The position numbers and the translations under genes were made by a program. From the NCBI GenBank assembly GCA_030045175.1, contig JASIBM010000159.1:1-13847 (forward strand): a stretch of DNA of 13,847 nucleotides, given 5' to 3'. The stretch is from Streptosporangiaceae bacterium. Its GTDB lineage: Bacteria; Actinomycetota; Actinomycetes; Streptosporangiales; Streptosporangiaceae. The notes beneath the pieces are model-generated. The model was given only the letters and a program-made list of their open reading frames with translations, did not search any database and was not told where the DNA came from. Below, piece after piece: positions 6,352 to 13,499 of the stretch; the stretch's first letter is position 1; each line of letters starts with the position of its first letter.

Positions 6352-8886
6352 CTATGAGCTGGTCGCCCGCTTCCAGAACGGCGACCGCGGTCGCCGGTCG
6401 CCGAGCACGTCCCGCAGGACCTCCCGGGCGTGCTCGCGAAGCTCCGCGGCGTCGGCAGGCCGGATCCGACCGTCTCGGCCCGGCTGGAGCTTGGCAACGA
6501 GTTCTCGCAGGCCCGCCAGCCGGCCGGGCTCGACGCCGAGGCCGGACAGCGAGGTCAGCAGGGCGCCAAGCCGGGTACCCAGGTCTGCGAGATCGCGCGA
6601 AAGGTCGCGGGCGTGGCCGTCAGGCGTGGCGTCCAGCCAGTCCAGCTCTACCTTGATCTGGTCGATCGCCCACTGCGGCAACGTCGGCCCGCCAGCCGGA
6701 CGGGACCCGGTGACTGGGCTAGCAAGCGGAGCGCGAACCATGCCTGGCCGGCCGCGGCTGAGCCTCTTGGCTGGCCGCGCCGGACCACCGCGAGCGAGCC
6801 CGGCGGCTGGCCCATGCGCCGCAGGACCGGGGCTTGCGACGAATGCGCCAGCCCTGGCTATCATCGGCATTGCGGCTGGCAGGGCAACCGGGCCGGCCGA
6901 CCCGGCCGAGGGCTCCCACCCTGCCGGGAGCTCGACCGGCTGAGTCACCCGGTGCGGCTTTCCTCCCTCGGTGACGACCCTGGAGTCGACGGCGAGGAAC
7001 GCGGTGAACCTGCACAGCACGCCGAACCGCAGGGACACGGCGACGATCCGGTCCTCCAGGCGCTCAAGCTCACCGGGCGAGTCGGTGGCCAGGCAGGTGT
7101 AGCGGTCCTCAAGCTCGCGAAGGAACCCGCGTGCCCAGGTCGCGGTCGCCACGCCGCTGCGGCCAGGCGTTCCGGTCAAAACCTGCTCGTAGCTGGTGCC
7201 GTCGGCTGACATGCCACGGACCTTGATCGACGCCGCGGCGTTCGGCCCCCCAGAATCTTCCGCCATGCCGTCCGTCTCGAACCGGCCGCAGATCAGCGCT
7301 GGCGCTCCGGCGAACAGGTCAGGCAGCCGGGCGGGCGCGGTGCTGTCAGCGACGATGCGCAGCCCGGCCGGCTCCAGGGTCAGGCCGGTGACCACGGGCG
7401 AGGCGATCCGCTCGTGGATCCTGGCCATCGCCTCGTCCAGTCGGTCCTGCGACTCGACCAGCTCGCAGCGGCCGCGGCCAATGGCAGCCAGCCGGGTGAG
7501 GAACCCTGCGTTCACCGCCTGGTCGATCCCCACGACGTGTACCCGGGTGGTACTTAGCCTCGGGCCGAGCTCACTGATGATCTGATCCTCGTTGCCTACC
7601 TGGCCGTCTGTCACCAGCACGAGCACACGCTGCCGGCCCGTGTCGTCGGATCCAGCGGCCGATAGCAGGCCGGCGGCGAGCTGGAGGGCGGGCAGCATGT
7701 CGGTCCCGCCCCGCGCGCTCATCCCGGCCAGGAACTCCACCGCGCGGAACCGGTTCCGATCGGTGCCGGCCACCAGCTGGTTCGCCTGCTCCGGCGGCTG
7801 CACGATCTCGTTGTCGAAGCACAGGGCGGCGAACCTGTCCTGCGCGGCGAGCGTGTCGATGATCCGAGCCGCCGCCCGGCGGGCAGCGACCATCTTCCAG
7901 CCGCCCATGCTGCCCGAACGGTCAAGCACGATCACCACGTCACGAGGCGGCCCGGTCGGCGCCAGCGACGGGGGCACCAGCGTGAGCATGAACGTGCCGC
8001 TGCCAAGGCCAGCCGCCTGGCCGCCGGCCTCGCCGGCCTCGCTCGCCTGGCCAGGTGAGTCCGGGCGCACGACGAGGGAGCCGGTGACGCTTGCCGGATC
8101 GGCCACGGCCAGCCTGAGTATCAGGTCACGGTTCAACCGCTCCCCAGGCGCCAGCCGGACGATCACGTGCCCGTCCTCGGCGCTCTCCTGCGTGACCGCG
8201 TGCAGGCTGGACCTGATGCCGGTCAGCGCGAGCCCGGCCGGATCGATGTCGGCGACGACGCTGAGCCGCACCGGGTTCGGGAAGCCAGGCAGCAGCACCG
8301 GCGGGCTGATCCTGGACGCGTCAGGCACCGCGTCCGTGTCCGCCGCGACGCCAGTTCCTGTCGGCGTGCCCGGCAGCGGGGAGCCAGGGATGTACCTGGG
8401 CGCGACCACGAGCGGGAACCTGAACGTGACGTCGCCGTCCGCATAGGGCAGCGGCTGGGTCAACGCGAGCGTGACCGTCACCTGCTCGCCGGGCAGGATG
8501 TTGCCCACCCGCATGGTGAACACGTCCGGGCGATCCTCCTCGGCGATCGCTGCCCGCTGGCCTGCCTTGATCGCCGCCTCGTAGTCCCGCCTGGCCTTCG
8601 CGCGCTCGGACAGGACCCCCTCGACCACGCGGCCATCGGCCTGCATGCGCAAGGCTGTCACCGCGCCCCGGTCGGGCATCGGGAACACATAGGTCGCCTC
8701 GAGCGGAACGTCGAACGGGTTGGCGAAGTCCTGGACGACCTCGACGGCGGCGATCATGGCGGTGATCTTGGCCCGGACGTCCATCGCGCGCAGCGGGAGG
8801 TTGCCCCGGTCGGTGCGGAGCACGCCGAAGCCGGCGTCTGGTGCCGGCTCGACCTGGTCCGGCGCGTGGTCGATGGTCAGCTTCAC
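6352..8886 (-). CDS. VIT and von Willebrand factor A domain protein
   Basis: 844 residues. Residues 20-155 are a VIT domain (vault protein/inter-alpha-trypsin type), with the hallmark NPFDVPLEATYVFPMP (56-71) and the VGNILPGEQVTVTL stretch (127-140). Residues 306-480 are a VWA domain with an intact metal site: DRSGS (312-316), T385 in GGTDM and D417 in VTDG. A beta-rich segment follows (to about 640), then a Pro/Ala-rich linker and a helical C-terminus. No signal peptide or membrane span is visible, so unlike animal relatives it should act in the cytosol, presumably as a protein-binding scaffold; the partner is unknown. It starts with GTG, overlapping the MerR gene's TGA as GTGA, with GAGG (8895-8898) eight bases before it: translational coupling is expected. 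An ATPase partner such as MoxR is not seen nearby. Confidence 0.93.
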   Translation of the reverse strand: MKLTIDHAPDQVEPAPDAGFGVLRTDRGNLPLRAMDVRAKITAMIAAVEVVQDFANPFDVPLEATYVFPMPDRGAVTALRMQADGRVVEGVLSERAKARRDYEAAIKAGQRAAIAEEDRPDVFTMRVGNILPGEQVTVTLALTQPLPYADGDVTFRFPLVVAPRYIPGSPLPGTPTGTGVAADTDAVPDASRISPPVLLPGFPNPVRLSVVADIDPAGLALTGIRSSLHAVTQESAEDGHVIVRLAPGERLNRDLILRLAVADPASVTGSLVVRPDSPGQASEAGEAGGQAAGLGSGTFMLTLVPPSLAPTGPPRDVVIVLDRSGSMGGWKMVAARRAAARIIDTLAAQDRFAALCFDNEIVQPPEQANQLVAGTDRNRFRAVEFLAGMSARGGTDMLPALQLAAGLLSAAGSDDTGRQRVLVLVTDGQVGNEDQIISELGPRLSTTRVHVVGIDQAVNAGFLTRLAAIGRGRCELVESQDRLDEAMARIHERIASPVVTGLTLEPAGLRIVADSTAPARLPDLFAGAPALICGRFETDGMAEDSGGPNAAASIKVRGMSADGTSYEQVLTGTPGRSGVATATWARGFLRELEDRYTCLATDSPGELERLEDRIVAVSLRFGVLCRFTAFLAVDSRVVTEGGKPHRVTQPVELPAGWEPSAGSAGPVALPAAMPMIARAGAFVASPGPAAHGPAAGLARGGPARPAKRLSRGRPGMVRAPLASPVTGSRPAGGPTLPQWAIDQIKVELDWLDATPDGHARDLSRDLADLGTRLGALLTSLSGLGVEPGRLAGLRELVAKLQPGRDGRIRPADAAELREHAREVLRDVLGDRRPRSPFWKRATSS

Positions 8887-9590
8887 GGTTGCTTCCTCTC
8901 CCCATCAACGGTTGCGGTCCGATGGCCGACCCGGGCCAGCGCCGCCAGCAGCGGCGCCGCGGCGGCTCTGAGCTCGGCCGCGTCGGCGGCGCAGAGCACG
9001 GACGGGTTGGCGTCGATCAGCAGGAGAACGCCAGGCGCGAGCCGGACCCCCTGCAAGAGATCCGCGGGCTGGCCTTCGAGCGCGGGCCGCGGCGGCTCGG
9101 GCTCGTACTGCGGCTCGTGTCCGGGCCGCGGTTCAAGCCCGGCAGCCTGGGCCAGCGGTGCCGCCGTGACCGCGCTGAGGCGCTTCGCCGCACCCGGCCT
9201 GGCCGCGATGGCCCAAAAGCGCGCATCCGCGCTTCCCGCTCGCGCGCTCTCGCCGTCGGCTTCACCTTCGGCTCGATCGCGCAGGCCGGCGACCGACTCC
9301 AGGTAGGCGTCGGTCGCTCCGAGCAGTTCCGCCTGGATCTCGGCCAGCGACCGGCCATCGGCCTGCTGGCGCTTGACAGCCACCAGTTGCAGCAGGTGGC
9401 GCCGCCCGTACCTGGCGACCCGCCCGGTACGGCTCAGCGGCGGGTCGACCAGGCCGATGGTGACGTACCACCGGATCAGCCGGTCGTTCGGCGCTTCCCT
9501 GACCCGTCCGCTGGCCTGCCGTTGCCCGCCAGCGGTCAGCACAGCGGACGCCCGCTCCGCGAGCTCGCCGATGGTCCACATCCCGTCCAC
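8883..9590 (-). CDS. MerR-like transcriptional regulator coupled to the VIT-VWA gene
   Basis: 235 residues. The N-terminus (4-90) is a MerR winged helix: WTIGELAERA, RLIRWYVTIGLVDPP, the RVARYGRRHLLQLVAVKRQQADG recognition wing and SLAEIQAEL. There is a 13-residue insert between the first helix and the wing-facing helix. A Pro/Glu-rich linker (about 150-172) leads to a small C-terminal domain (APGVLLLIDANPSVL) that is likely the effector or partner-binding part; no Cys cluster suggests a metal sensor. The GTG at 9590 is chosen because a promoter places transcription start exactly there, giving a leaderless mRNA; an ATG at 9581 is the alternative. The 7-7-7 inverted repeat inside the promoter spacer is the probable operator, so it should control itself and the downstream VIT-VWA gene, with which it overlaps by four bases. 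It might respond to the VIT-VWA protein. Confidence 0.9.
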   Translation of the reverse strand: MDGMWTIGELAERASAVLTAGGQRQASGRVREAPNDRLIRWYVTIGLVDPPLSRTGRVARYGRRHLLQLVAVKRQQADGRSLAEIQAELLGATDAYLESVAGLRDRAEGEADGESARAGSADARFWAIAARPGAAKRLSAVTAAPLAQAAGLEPRPGHEPQYEPEPPRPALEGQPADLLQGVRLAPGVLLLIDANPSVLCAADAAELRAAAAPLLAALARVGHRTATVDGERKQP

Positions 9591-9626
9591 GAGTCAATAC
9601 TAACACTGTAATAATAACAGTGTCAA
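9591..9626 (-). promoter_or_regulatory. Leaderless promoter with embedded 7-7-7 operator
   Basis: On the minus strand TTGACA (9621-9626) is separated by 18 bases from TAGTAT (9597-9602), then six bases precede GTG at 9590. The inverted repeat ACACTGT (9603-9609), AATAATA, ACAGTGT (9617-9623) fills the spacer and touches both hexamers. Long spacers with a central dyad are typical of MerR-controlled promoters; HspR sites share the 7-7-7 layout. The stretch is strikingly AT-rich for this genome. Confidence 0.8.
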
Positions 9627-9633
9627 TAGAGGC

Positions 9634-9669
9634 GGCTGCACGGACGAGCGAGGCTGCACGGACGAGCGA
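9634..9669. repeat. Two perfect 18-bp tandem repeats
   Basis: GGCTGCACGGACGAGCGA occurs twice without gap or mismatch (9634-9651, 9652-9669). It lies between the MerR promoter and the PaaX gene, a position suited to direct-repeat regulator binding, though simple slippage duplication is equally possible. Confidence 0.7.
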
Positions 9670-9692
9670 GAAGGCTTGCGCAGGCGAGCCGG

Positions 9693-9731
9693 TAGATTCT
9701 CAGCCAGCCAGCCTCGGAGGGATGAGCTATC
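9693..9731 (+). promoter_or_regulatory. Start region of the PaaX gene: -10, SD and ATC
   Basis: TAGATT (9693-9698) fits a -10 hexamer, without a good -35. GGAGG (9716-9720) is a strong ribosome site; eight bases later comes ATC (9729-9731) in the PaaX frame. An ATG at 9722 is only one base from GGAGG and in another frame, opening a 19-codon ORF (9722-9781) that ends Pro-Pro-Pro-stop. Confidence 0.55.
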
Positions 9732-10583
9732 AACACCGCAGCGACCCAAGACCCGGGCCCTACCCTGACCCGCCGCCGTGAGCTCGCCGCGTCGAGCGCC
9801 CGCTCGCTGCTGCTGACCGTGCTCGGGGAGTATGTACTGCCACGCGGCGAGCCGGTGTGGACCGCCACCCTGGTCCGCGCGCTCGGGTTGCTCGGCACGG
9901 CGGAGAAGGCCAGCCGCCAGGCGCTGGCCCGCACCGCGGCGGAAGGCTGGCTCACCTCGAGTAAGCACGGCCGGCTGGCCAGGTGGGAACTCACAGACTC
10001 GGGCCGACGGCTGCTTTCCGAAGGTGCCCGGCGGATCTACTCCTTCGGCCAGGATGGCGACGCCTGGGACGGCCGCTGGCTGGTGCTGCTTGTCACCGTC
10101 CCGACGGCCATGCGCGAGCTGCGGCACCGGTTGCGGACCAGGCTGGCCTGGGCCGGATTCGGCGCGCTCGCCGGCGGCGCCTGGATATGCGCCGACGCGA
10201 GCCGGGAGGCAGAGGCGAGCGGCATCCTGCACGACCTCGGGCTCGCTGCCACGTCAACGTCGTTCGTCGCGCACCACGGCGGCATCGGCACCCAGAACGC
10301 GCTCGTGGAGCAGGCATGGGACCTGGGCGCAGTCGAGAACAAGTACGCCGAGTTCATCGAGGCGTTCGCCACGCTGGAGCCGGCCAGCGCCGATGAGACG
10401 CTGGTCGCCCAGACCACGCTCGTGCACGAGTGGCGCCGGTTCCCGCTGCTCGACCCACGGCTCCCACGCGACCTGCTGCCAGATCCGTGGCTCGGCAGCG
10501 AGGCGGCGATCCTGTTCCGGGCCTGCCACGATCGGTGGCACCAGGCCGCCCAGGGACACTGGGACAAGCTCGCGTCAGCCTGA
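9729..10583 (+). CDS. PaaX-family transcriptional regulator
   Basis: 284 residues from the ATC at 9729, the family's usual size. Residues 21-95 are the PaaX winged helix (ARSLLLTVLGEYVLPRG, then KASRQALARTAAEGWL and a RLARWELTDSGRRLL wing). About 113-165 is the central domain with a Cas2-like fold (WDGRWLVLLVTVP), and the C-terminal domain contains DPRLPRDLLPDPWLGSEA. PaaX proteins repress aromatic catabolism genes and respond to CoA thioesters such as phenylacetyl-CoA. The ligand here is unknown; the benzoyl-CoA gene boxC lies 3 kb away but is not adjacent. No ATG, GTG or TTG is in frame before GTG 9819, which would remove about the first 30 residues including part of the DNA-binding helix. 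ATC 9729 has the right spacing from GGAGG and high G/C third positions follow it; CTG 9765 is another option, or there is a sequence error. It is divergent from the MerR operon. Confidence 0.85.
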   Translation: MNTAATQDPGPTLTRRRELAASSARSLLLTVLGEYVLPRGEPVWTATLVRALGLLGTAEKASRQALARTAAEGWLTSSKHGRLARWELTDSGRRLLSEGARRIYSFGQDGDAWDGRWLVLLVTVPTAMRELRHRLRTRLAWAGFGALAGGAWICADASREAEASGILHDLGLAATSTSFVAHHGGIGTQNALVEQAWDLGAVENKYAEFIEAFATLEPASADETLVAQTTLVHEWRRFPLLDPRLPRDLLPDPWLGSEAAILFRACHDRWHQAAQGHWDKLASA

Positions 10584-10600
10584 GATCCATGATCATGGTC

Positions 10601-10623
10601 GCGGCCGGGTCAGACCGGGCCGC
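10601..10623. terminator. Hairpin between the convergent PaaX and SDR genes
   Basis: GCGGCC (10601-10606) pairs with GGCCGC (10618-10623); inside, GGT and ACC pair across a CAG loop after a G·G mismatch. It starts 18 bases after the PaaX stop and contains the SDR stop (10610-10612). A 12-bp palindrome CCATGATCATGG (10587-10598) sits just before it. Confidence 0.55.
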
Positions 10624-11383
10624 CGTACAGGTCGAGCGCTCGGCCCATGCCGCCGTCGACGCAGATGGTCTCGCCGGTCACGAACCTGGCGGCGTCACTG
10701 GCGAGGAAGACGATCACGTCCGCGATGTCATCGGGCTGAGCCCACCGGCGCAGCGGAGTCAGGCTCTCCACGGCCTCGATGACGCCTTCGACCTTCTTGT
10801 TGCTCGCCCACAGCGCGGTGTCCACGACGCCGGGAGCGACCGAGTTGACCCTGATCCCCATGGGTCCCAGCTCGATGGCCAGCGAGCGGGTAGCCGCATC
10901 GATCGCGCCCTTGGATGCCGCGTATGCGGCACGGCGCGGGGTGCCGATGAGCCCGGACACCGACGACAGGTTGATGATCGAGCCCTGGCGGCGCTGGGTC
11001 ATGGCGGGGATGAGGGCCGCGATCAGCAGTAGCGGCGCGCGGACGTTGACCGCCAGCATCTGGTCGATGATCGCCGCGTCGGTGTCAACCGTGGGCAGGC
11101 GTGCCGCTGCCGCCGCGTTGTTCACGAGGATGTCGACCGAGCCCAGAGCCTCCAGCGCGCGGGCAGCCACCTCGCCTGCGGCGCCTGGCTCGCGCAGGTC
11201 GGCCGGGATGACCACGGGATCGCGACCGAGGCCGGCGGCAACCTTGCCGAGATCCTCACGGCTGCGCGCGACGAGCGCTACCCGCGCTCCTGCCCGGTCC
11301 AGTGCCCGAGCCGTGGCGGCACCGATCCCTCGCGACGCTCCCGTCACCAGCGCCGTGCGGTTCTCAAGCGAGAGTTGATCCAC
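10610..11383 (-). CDS. SDR-family NAD(P)-dependent oxidoreductase
   Basis: 257 residues, the classical short-chain dehydrogenase size. The cofactor loop is TGASRGIG (14-21), followed by NNA (88-90), the structural N113 and the catalytic S141, Y154 and K158 (YAASK). The C-terminal FVTGETICVDGGMG (234-247) is the usual end of FabG-like enzymes. A basic residue follows the second strand (VARSRE, 38-43), which favours NADPH. It reduces or oxidises a carbonyl or alcohol in the cytosol; the substrate cannot be inferred. The frame is open up to 11485, but VDQLSLENRTALVTG at 11383 is the natural start and TAGGCT lies seven bases before this GTG, so the mRNA is probably leaderless. It is a single gene convergent with the PaaX gene and divergent from a methyltransferase. 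Confidence 0.93.
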   Translation of the reverse strand: MDQLSLENRTALVTGASRGIGAATARALDRAGARVALVARSREDLGKVAAGLGRDPVVIPADLREPGAAGEVAARALEALGSVDILVNNAAAAARLPTVDTDAAIIDQMLAVNVRAPLLLIAALIPAMTQRRQGSIINLSSVSGLIGTPRRAAYAASKGAIDAATRSLAIELGPMGIRVNSVAPGVVDTALWASNKKVEGVIEAVESLTPLRRWAQPDDIADVIVFLASDAARFVTGETICVDGGMGRALDLYGGPV

Positions 11384-11396
11384 CCAGCCGAGCCTA
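11384..11396 (-). promoter_or_regulatory. Probable leaderless -10 of the SDR gene
   Basis: TAGGCT (11391-11396) matches the actinobacterial TANNNT -10 and stands seven bases before the GTG at 11383. No good -35 is seen 17-18 bases further up. Confidence 0.45.
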
Positions 11397-11548
11397 TAAC
11401 CGAAGATCGGCCCATCTGGGTACCTGGCCACCCTCGGCACCAGAAATACGATGAGAGGACACCGCGCCTGCGGCTGATGCCACATGGCGTCATCGGAAGG
11501 GGCGAAATTGCCGGAGCGATCAGGAACCCTCGCTGACGATCCGCTCAG

Positions 11549-11565
11549 TGGTCGGCAGCCGACCA
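11549..11565. promoter_or_regulatory. 7-bp inverted repeat before the second methyltransferase
   Basis: TGGTCGG (11549-11555) and CCGACCA (11559-11565) flank a CAG centre and end 11 bases before the preferred ATG at 11577. As RNA it would place a stable hairpin where a ribosome site is expected; as DNA it could be an operator. Confidence 0.4.
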
Positions 11566-11576
11566 GTCACGAACGG

Positions 11577-12167
11577 ATGACGGGACTGCCCTGGGACGCG
11601 TCCTACCGTGACGGCCCCGCGCCTTGGGATATTGGCCAGCCGCAGCCAGCAATAGTGCGGGTGGCATCCGAAGGCGGATTCGCCGGAGCGGTGCTCGATG
11701 CGGGCTGCGGGACCGGCGAGAACGCGCTGCACGTCGCCTCGCTTGGATTGCAGGTCCTCGGCGTGGACGTGGCGCGGACCGCACTGGCGATCGCCAGGGC
11801 GAAGGCCGGCGACCGTGGGATCGAGGCCGAGTTCGCCGCGGCTGACGCGCTGCGCCTGGAGCGCCTGGGGCGCAGGTTTGAGACGGTGCTGGACTGCGGG
11901 CTGTTCCACACCTTCGGCAGCGACGAGCGACCAAGGTACGTGGCGAGCCTGGCGTCGGTAACCGAGCACGATGGAACCCTGTATGTGTTGTGCTTCAGCG
12001 ACGAAGGTCCCGCTACCGGCCCGCACCCCGTCAGCCAGGACGAGCTGAGAGCGGCGTTCAGCTCTGGCAGTGAATGGGGCGTCGCCGCGATCGCACCGGA
12101 TCGGATTCAGACGAGATTCCACGACGATGGCGCACCAGCCTGGCTCGCGACGATTAAACGGATCTAG
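11577..12167 (+). CDS. Class I SAM-dependent methyltransferase (second, unrelated copy)
   Basis: 196 residues from ATG 11577. It begins with the family signature LPWDASYRDGPAPWDIGQPQPA (4-25, thiopurine methyltransferase-like). Motif I is VLDAGCGTGENA (39-50), the acidic residue is D64 in LGVDVA, motif II includes AAADALRL (87-94), and LDCGLFHTF (105-113) is typical. Small soluble enzymes of this type methylate S, Se or halide-like small nucleophiles; the substrate is unassigned. An in-frame ATG at 11484 would add 31 residues, but that stretch has only about 60% G/C third positions and no family match, so the shorter start is preferred; no good ribosome site supports either. Its stop overlaps the stop of the convergent TPR gene in CTAG. 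TACGAT (11447-11452) is a possible -10. Confidence 0.88.
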   Translation: MTGLPWDASYRDGPAPWDIGQPQPAIVRVASEGGFAGAVLDAGCGTGENALHVASLGLQVLGVDVARTALAIARAKAGDRGIEAEFAAADALRLERLGRRFETVLDCGLFHTFGSDERPRYVASLASVTEHDGTLYVLCFSDEGPATGPHPVSQDELRAAFSSGSEWGVAAIAPDRIQTRFHDDGAPAWLATIKRI

Positions 12168-13387
12168 TGCCCGAAGCCCAGGGTCCATTTCTTCCCGCGG
12201 GCCCAGGTCACCGCCGCCCGGAGATACTGCGTATCGTTAAAGTAGGCCGCCATCAGGAGGGCGCGGACTGAGCTGGTCGCGGGGTCATCAGGACCCAGGA
12301 TCCGCGTGCTGTCAGCCAGGACCTGCCGGTAGCAGCGGATCGCCTGACGAGTGTTCCCGACCCGGTCATGCGCCTGGGCCAGATAGCGCCGGTTCGCTAG
12401 TACCGCAGGATCGTCGGGCCCGAGCGTGCGCTCGGAATCGGCGAGGATCTGGTCAAGCATGGGGATGGCCTTGGCTTGCCTGGCGTTGGCATACATGAGT
12501 GCGAGCGTGGTGCGTGCCGCGACCACGTCGGGGTGGTCGGGTCCCTCTGTCTCCTCGAGCTCGGCGACCTCGGCGACCATCTGCTCGGCCAGCGGAACGA
12601 CCGCGGCATGCTGCCCGGTCGCGTGGTACGCGCTCATGAGACGGTCACGCGTCCTGACCGTATGCGCGGACGCAGGCCCCAGCATCCTGGCCGAGTCGGC
12701 GTAAATCCGTTCTAGCACGGGTACGGCGTCGGCTTTCCTGCCTGCCGGGGCATAGTAGCTGGCCAGGTAGCAGCGGCTGTGCATCGTAGTGACATGGTCC
12801 GGCCCGAGCAGGCGTTCCCGGTCGGCCACCACCCGCTCCATGAGAGCGATGGCGTCGCCGGTTCGGCCGGCGCGCCTGCAGGCCATGGCAAGTGCCGTGC
12901 GCGCGTATAGGCTGTCGGGATGCTCCGCGCCGAGCAGCGCGTCGAAGTCAGCCACCACCTGCTCGAGCAGCGGGACCGCCTCGGCAGCCTGGCCGGCCTG
13001 GGCCAGGGTGCGGCCGAGCAGGTACCGGGCGCGCAGCGCGTCCGGGTGCCCGGCGCCCAGGGCAGCCTCCGCATCGGCCGCGAGTTGCCTGCTTTGGGGC
13101 ACCGCCTCGGTTGCACGTCCCCCCGTAGGCAGCCGCAGCGTGACATCGAATCTCGCGTTGAGCAACTCTGGCTGCCCAGGGCCGAACGTGCGCTCGCTTG
13201 CCGCCAGGTTCGCCTCCGCGAGCGCCAGCGCCTCGGCGCGCCGCTCGACCATCTCGCGAGCGTCCGCCAGCGTCGCCCGCGCCGAGATCGAGTCCGGATC
13301 GTCAGGGCCGAGGCTCGACTCGCTGTCGGCCAGGGCTCGCTCGAACTGCTCGGTCTCGATCGCGATGCTCGCAGGTGACATCGGCAT
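12164..13387 (-). CDS. Tetratricopeptide repeat protein (TPR only)
   Basis: 407 residues consisting of about nine TPR-type units of roughly 42 residues, each marked by (L/F/E)G(P/A)xxP followed by R, ALA-type helix pairs and A(V/I)PLLEQVVAD. The units are of the kinesin-light-chain-like TPR_10/TPR_12 type found at the C-terminus of actinobacterial NB-ARC or STAND proteins. Here no TIR, NB-ARC, signal peptide or membrane segment accompanies them, so it is probably a cytosolic protein-binding scaffold or a stand-alone sensor; the partner is unknown. ATG 13387 has GAGG eight bases upstream (13396-13399). GTG at 13411 is an alternative that would give a leaderless mRNA, since TACACT stands six bases before it. 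The product ends in a basic WARGKKWTLGFGH tail. The gene overlaps the facing methyltransferase by four bases and is divergent from boxC. Confidence 0.88.
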   Translation of the reverse strand: MPMSPASIAIETEQFERALADSESSLGPDDPDSISARATLADAREMVERRAEALALAEANLAASERTFGPGQPELLNARFDVTLRLPTGGRATEAVPQSRQLAADAEAALGAGHPDALRARYLLGRTLAQAGQAAEAVPLLEQVVADFDALLGAEHPDSLYARTALAMACRRAGRTGDAIALMERVVADRERLLGPDHVTTMHSRCYLASYYAPAGRKADAVPVLERIYADSARMLGPASAHTVRTRDRLMSAYHATGQHAAVVPLAEQMVAEVAELEETEGPDHPDVVAARTTLALMYANARQAKAIPMLDQILADSERTLGPDDPAVLANRRYLAQAHDRVGNTRQAIRCYRQVLADSTRILGPDDPATSSVRALLMAAYFNDTQYLRAAVTWARGKKWTLGFGH

Positions 13388-13411
13388 GGTGTAGACCTCA
13401 TGTCGCTCCAC

Positions 13412-13423
13412 CAGATCAGTGTA
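13412..13423 (-). promoter_or_regulatory. Possible leaderless -10 for the TPR gene
   Basis: TACACT (13418-13423) fits TANNNT and is six bases from GTG 13411. No TTGAC-like -35 lies 16-18 bases above. If this promoter is used, either GTG 13411 starts translation or a 24-base leader carries GAGG for ATG 13387. Confidence 0.35.
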
Positions 13424-13464
13424 TTAGCCGGATACCCGACACATCTTCTACACGAAAATGCAAC

Positions 13465-13499
13465 TTGCGCACGTTGCTGTAGCACGTCAGGATGGGAGG
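13465..13499 (+). promoter_or_regulatory. Possible leaderless promoter of boxC
   Basis: TTGCGC (13465-13470), a 17-base spacer, CAGGAT (13488-13493) and six bases lead to the GTG at 13500. GGGAGG directly abuts that GTG and is too close to act as a ribosome site, which favours the leaderless reading. Confidence 0.4.

Noticed and set aside
10587..10598. CCATGATCATGG palindrome as a separate operator
   Set aside because: It lies between two convergent stops where no promoter is expected; more likely part of the termination region or chance.
11484..11576. N-terminal extension of the second methyltransferase
   Set aside because: Low G/C third positions, no family similarity and no ribosome site before ATG 11484.
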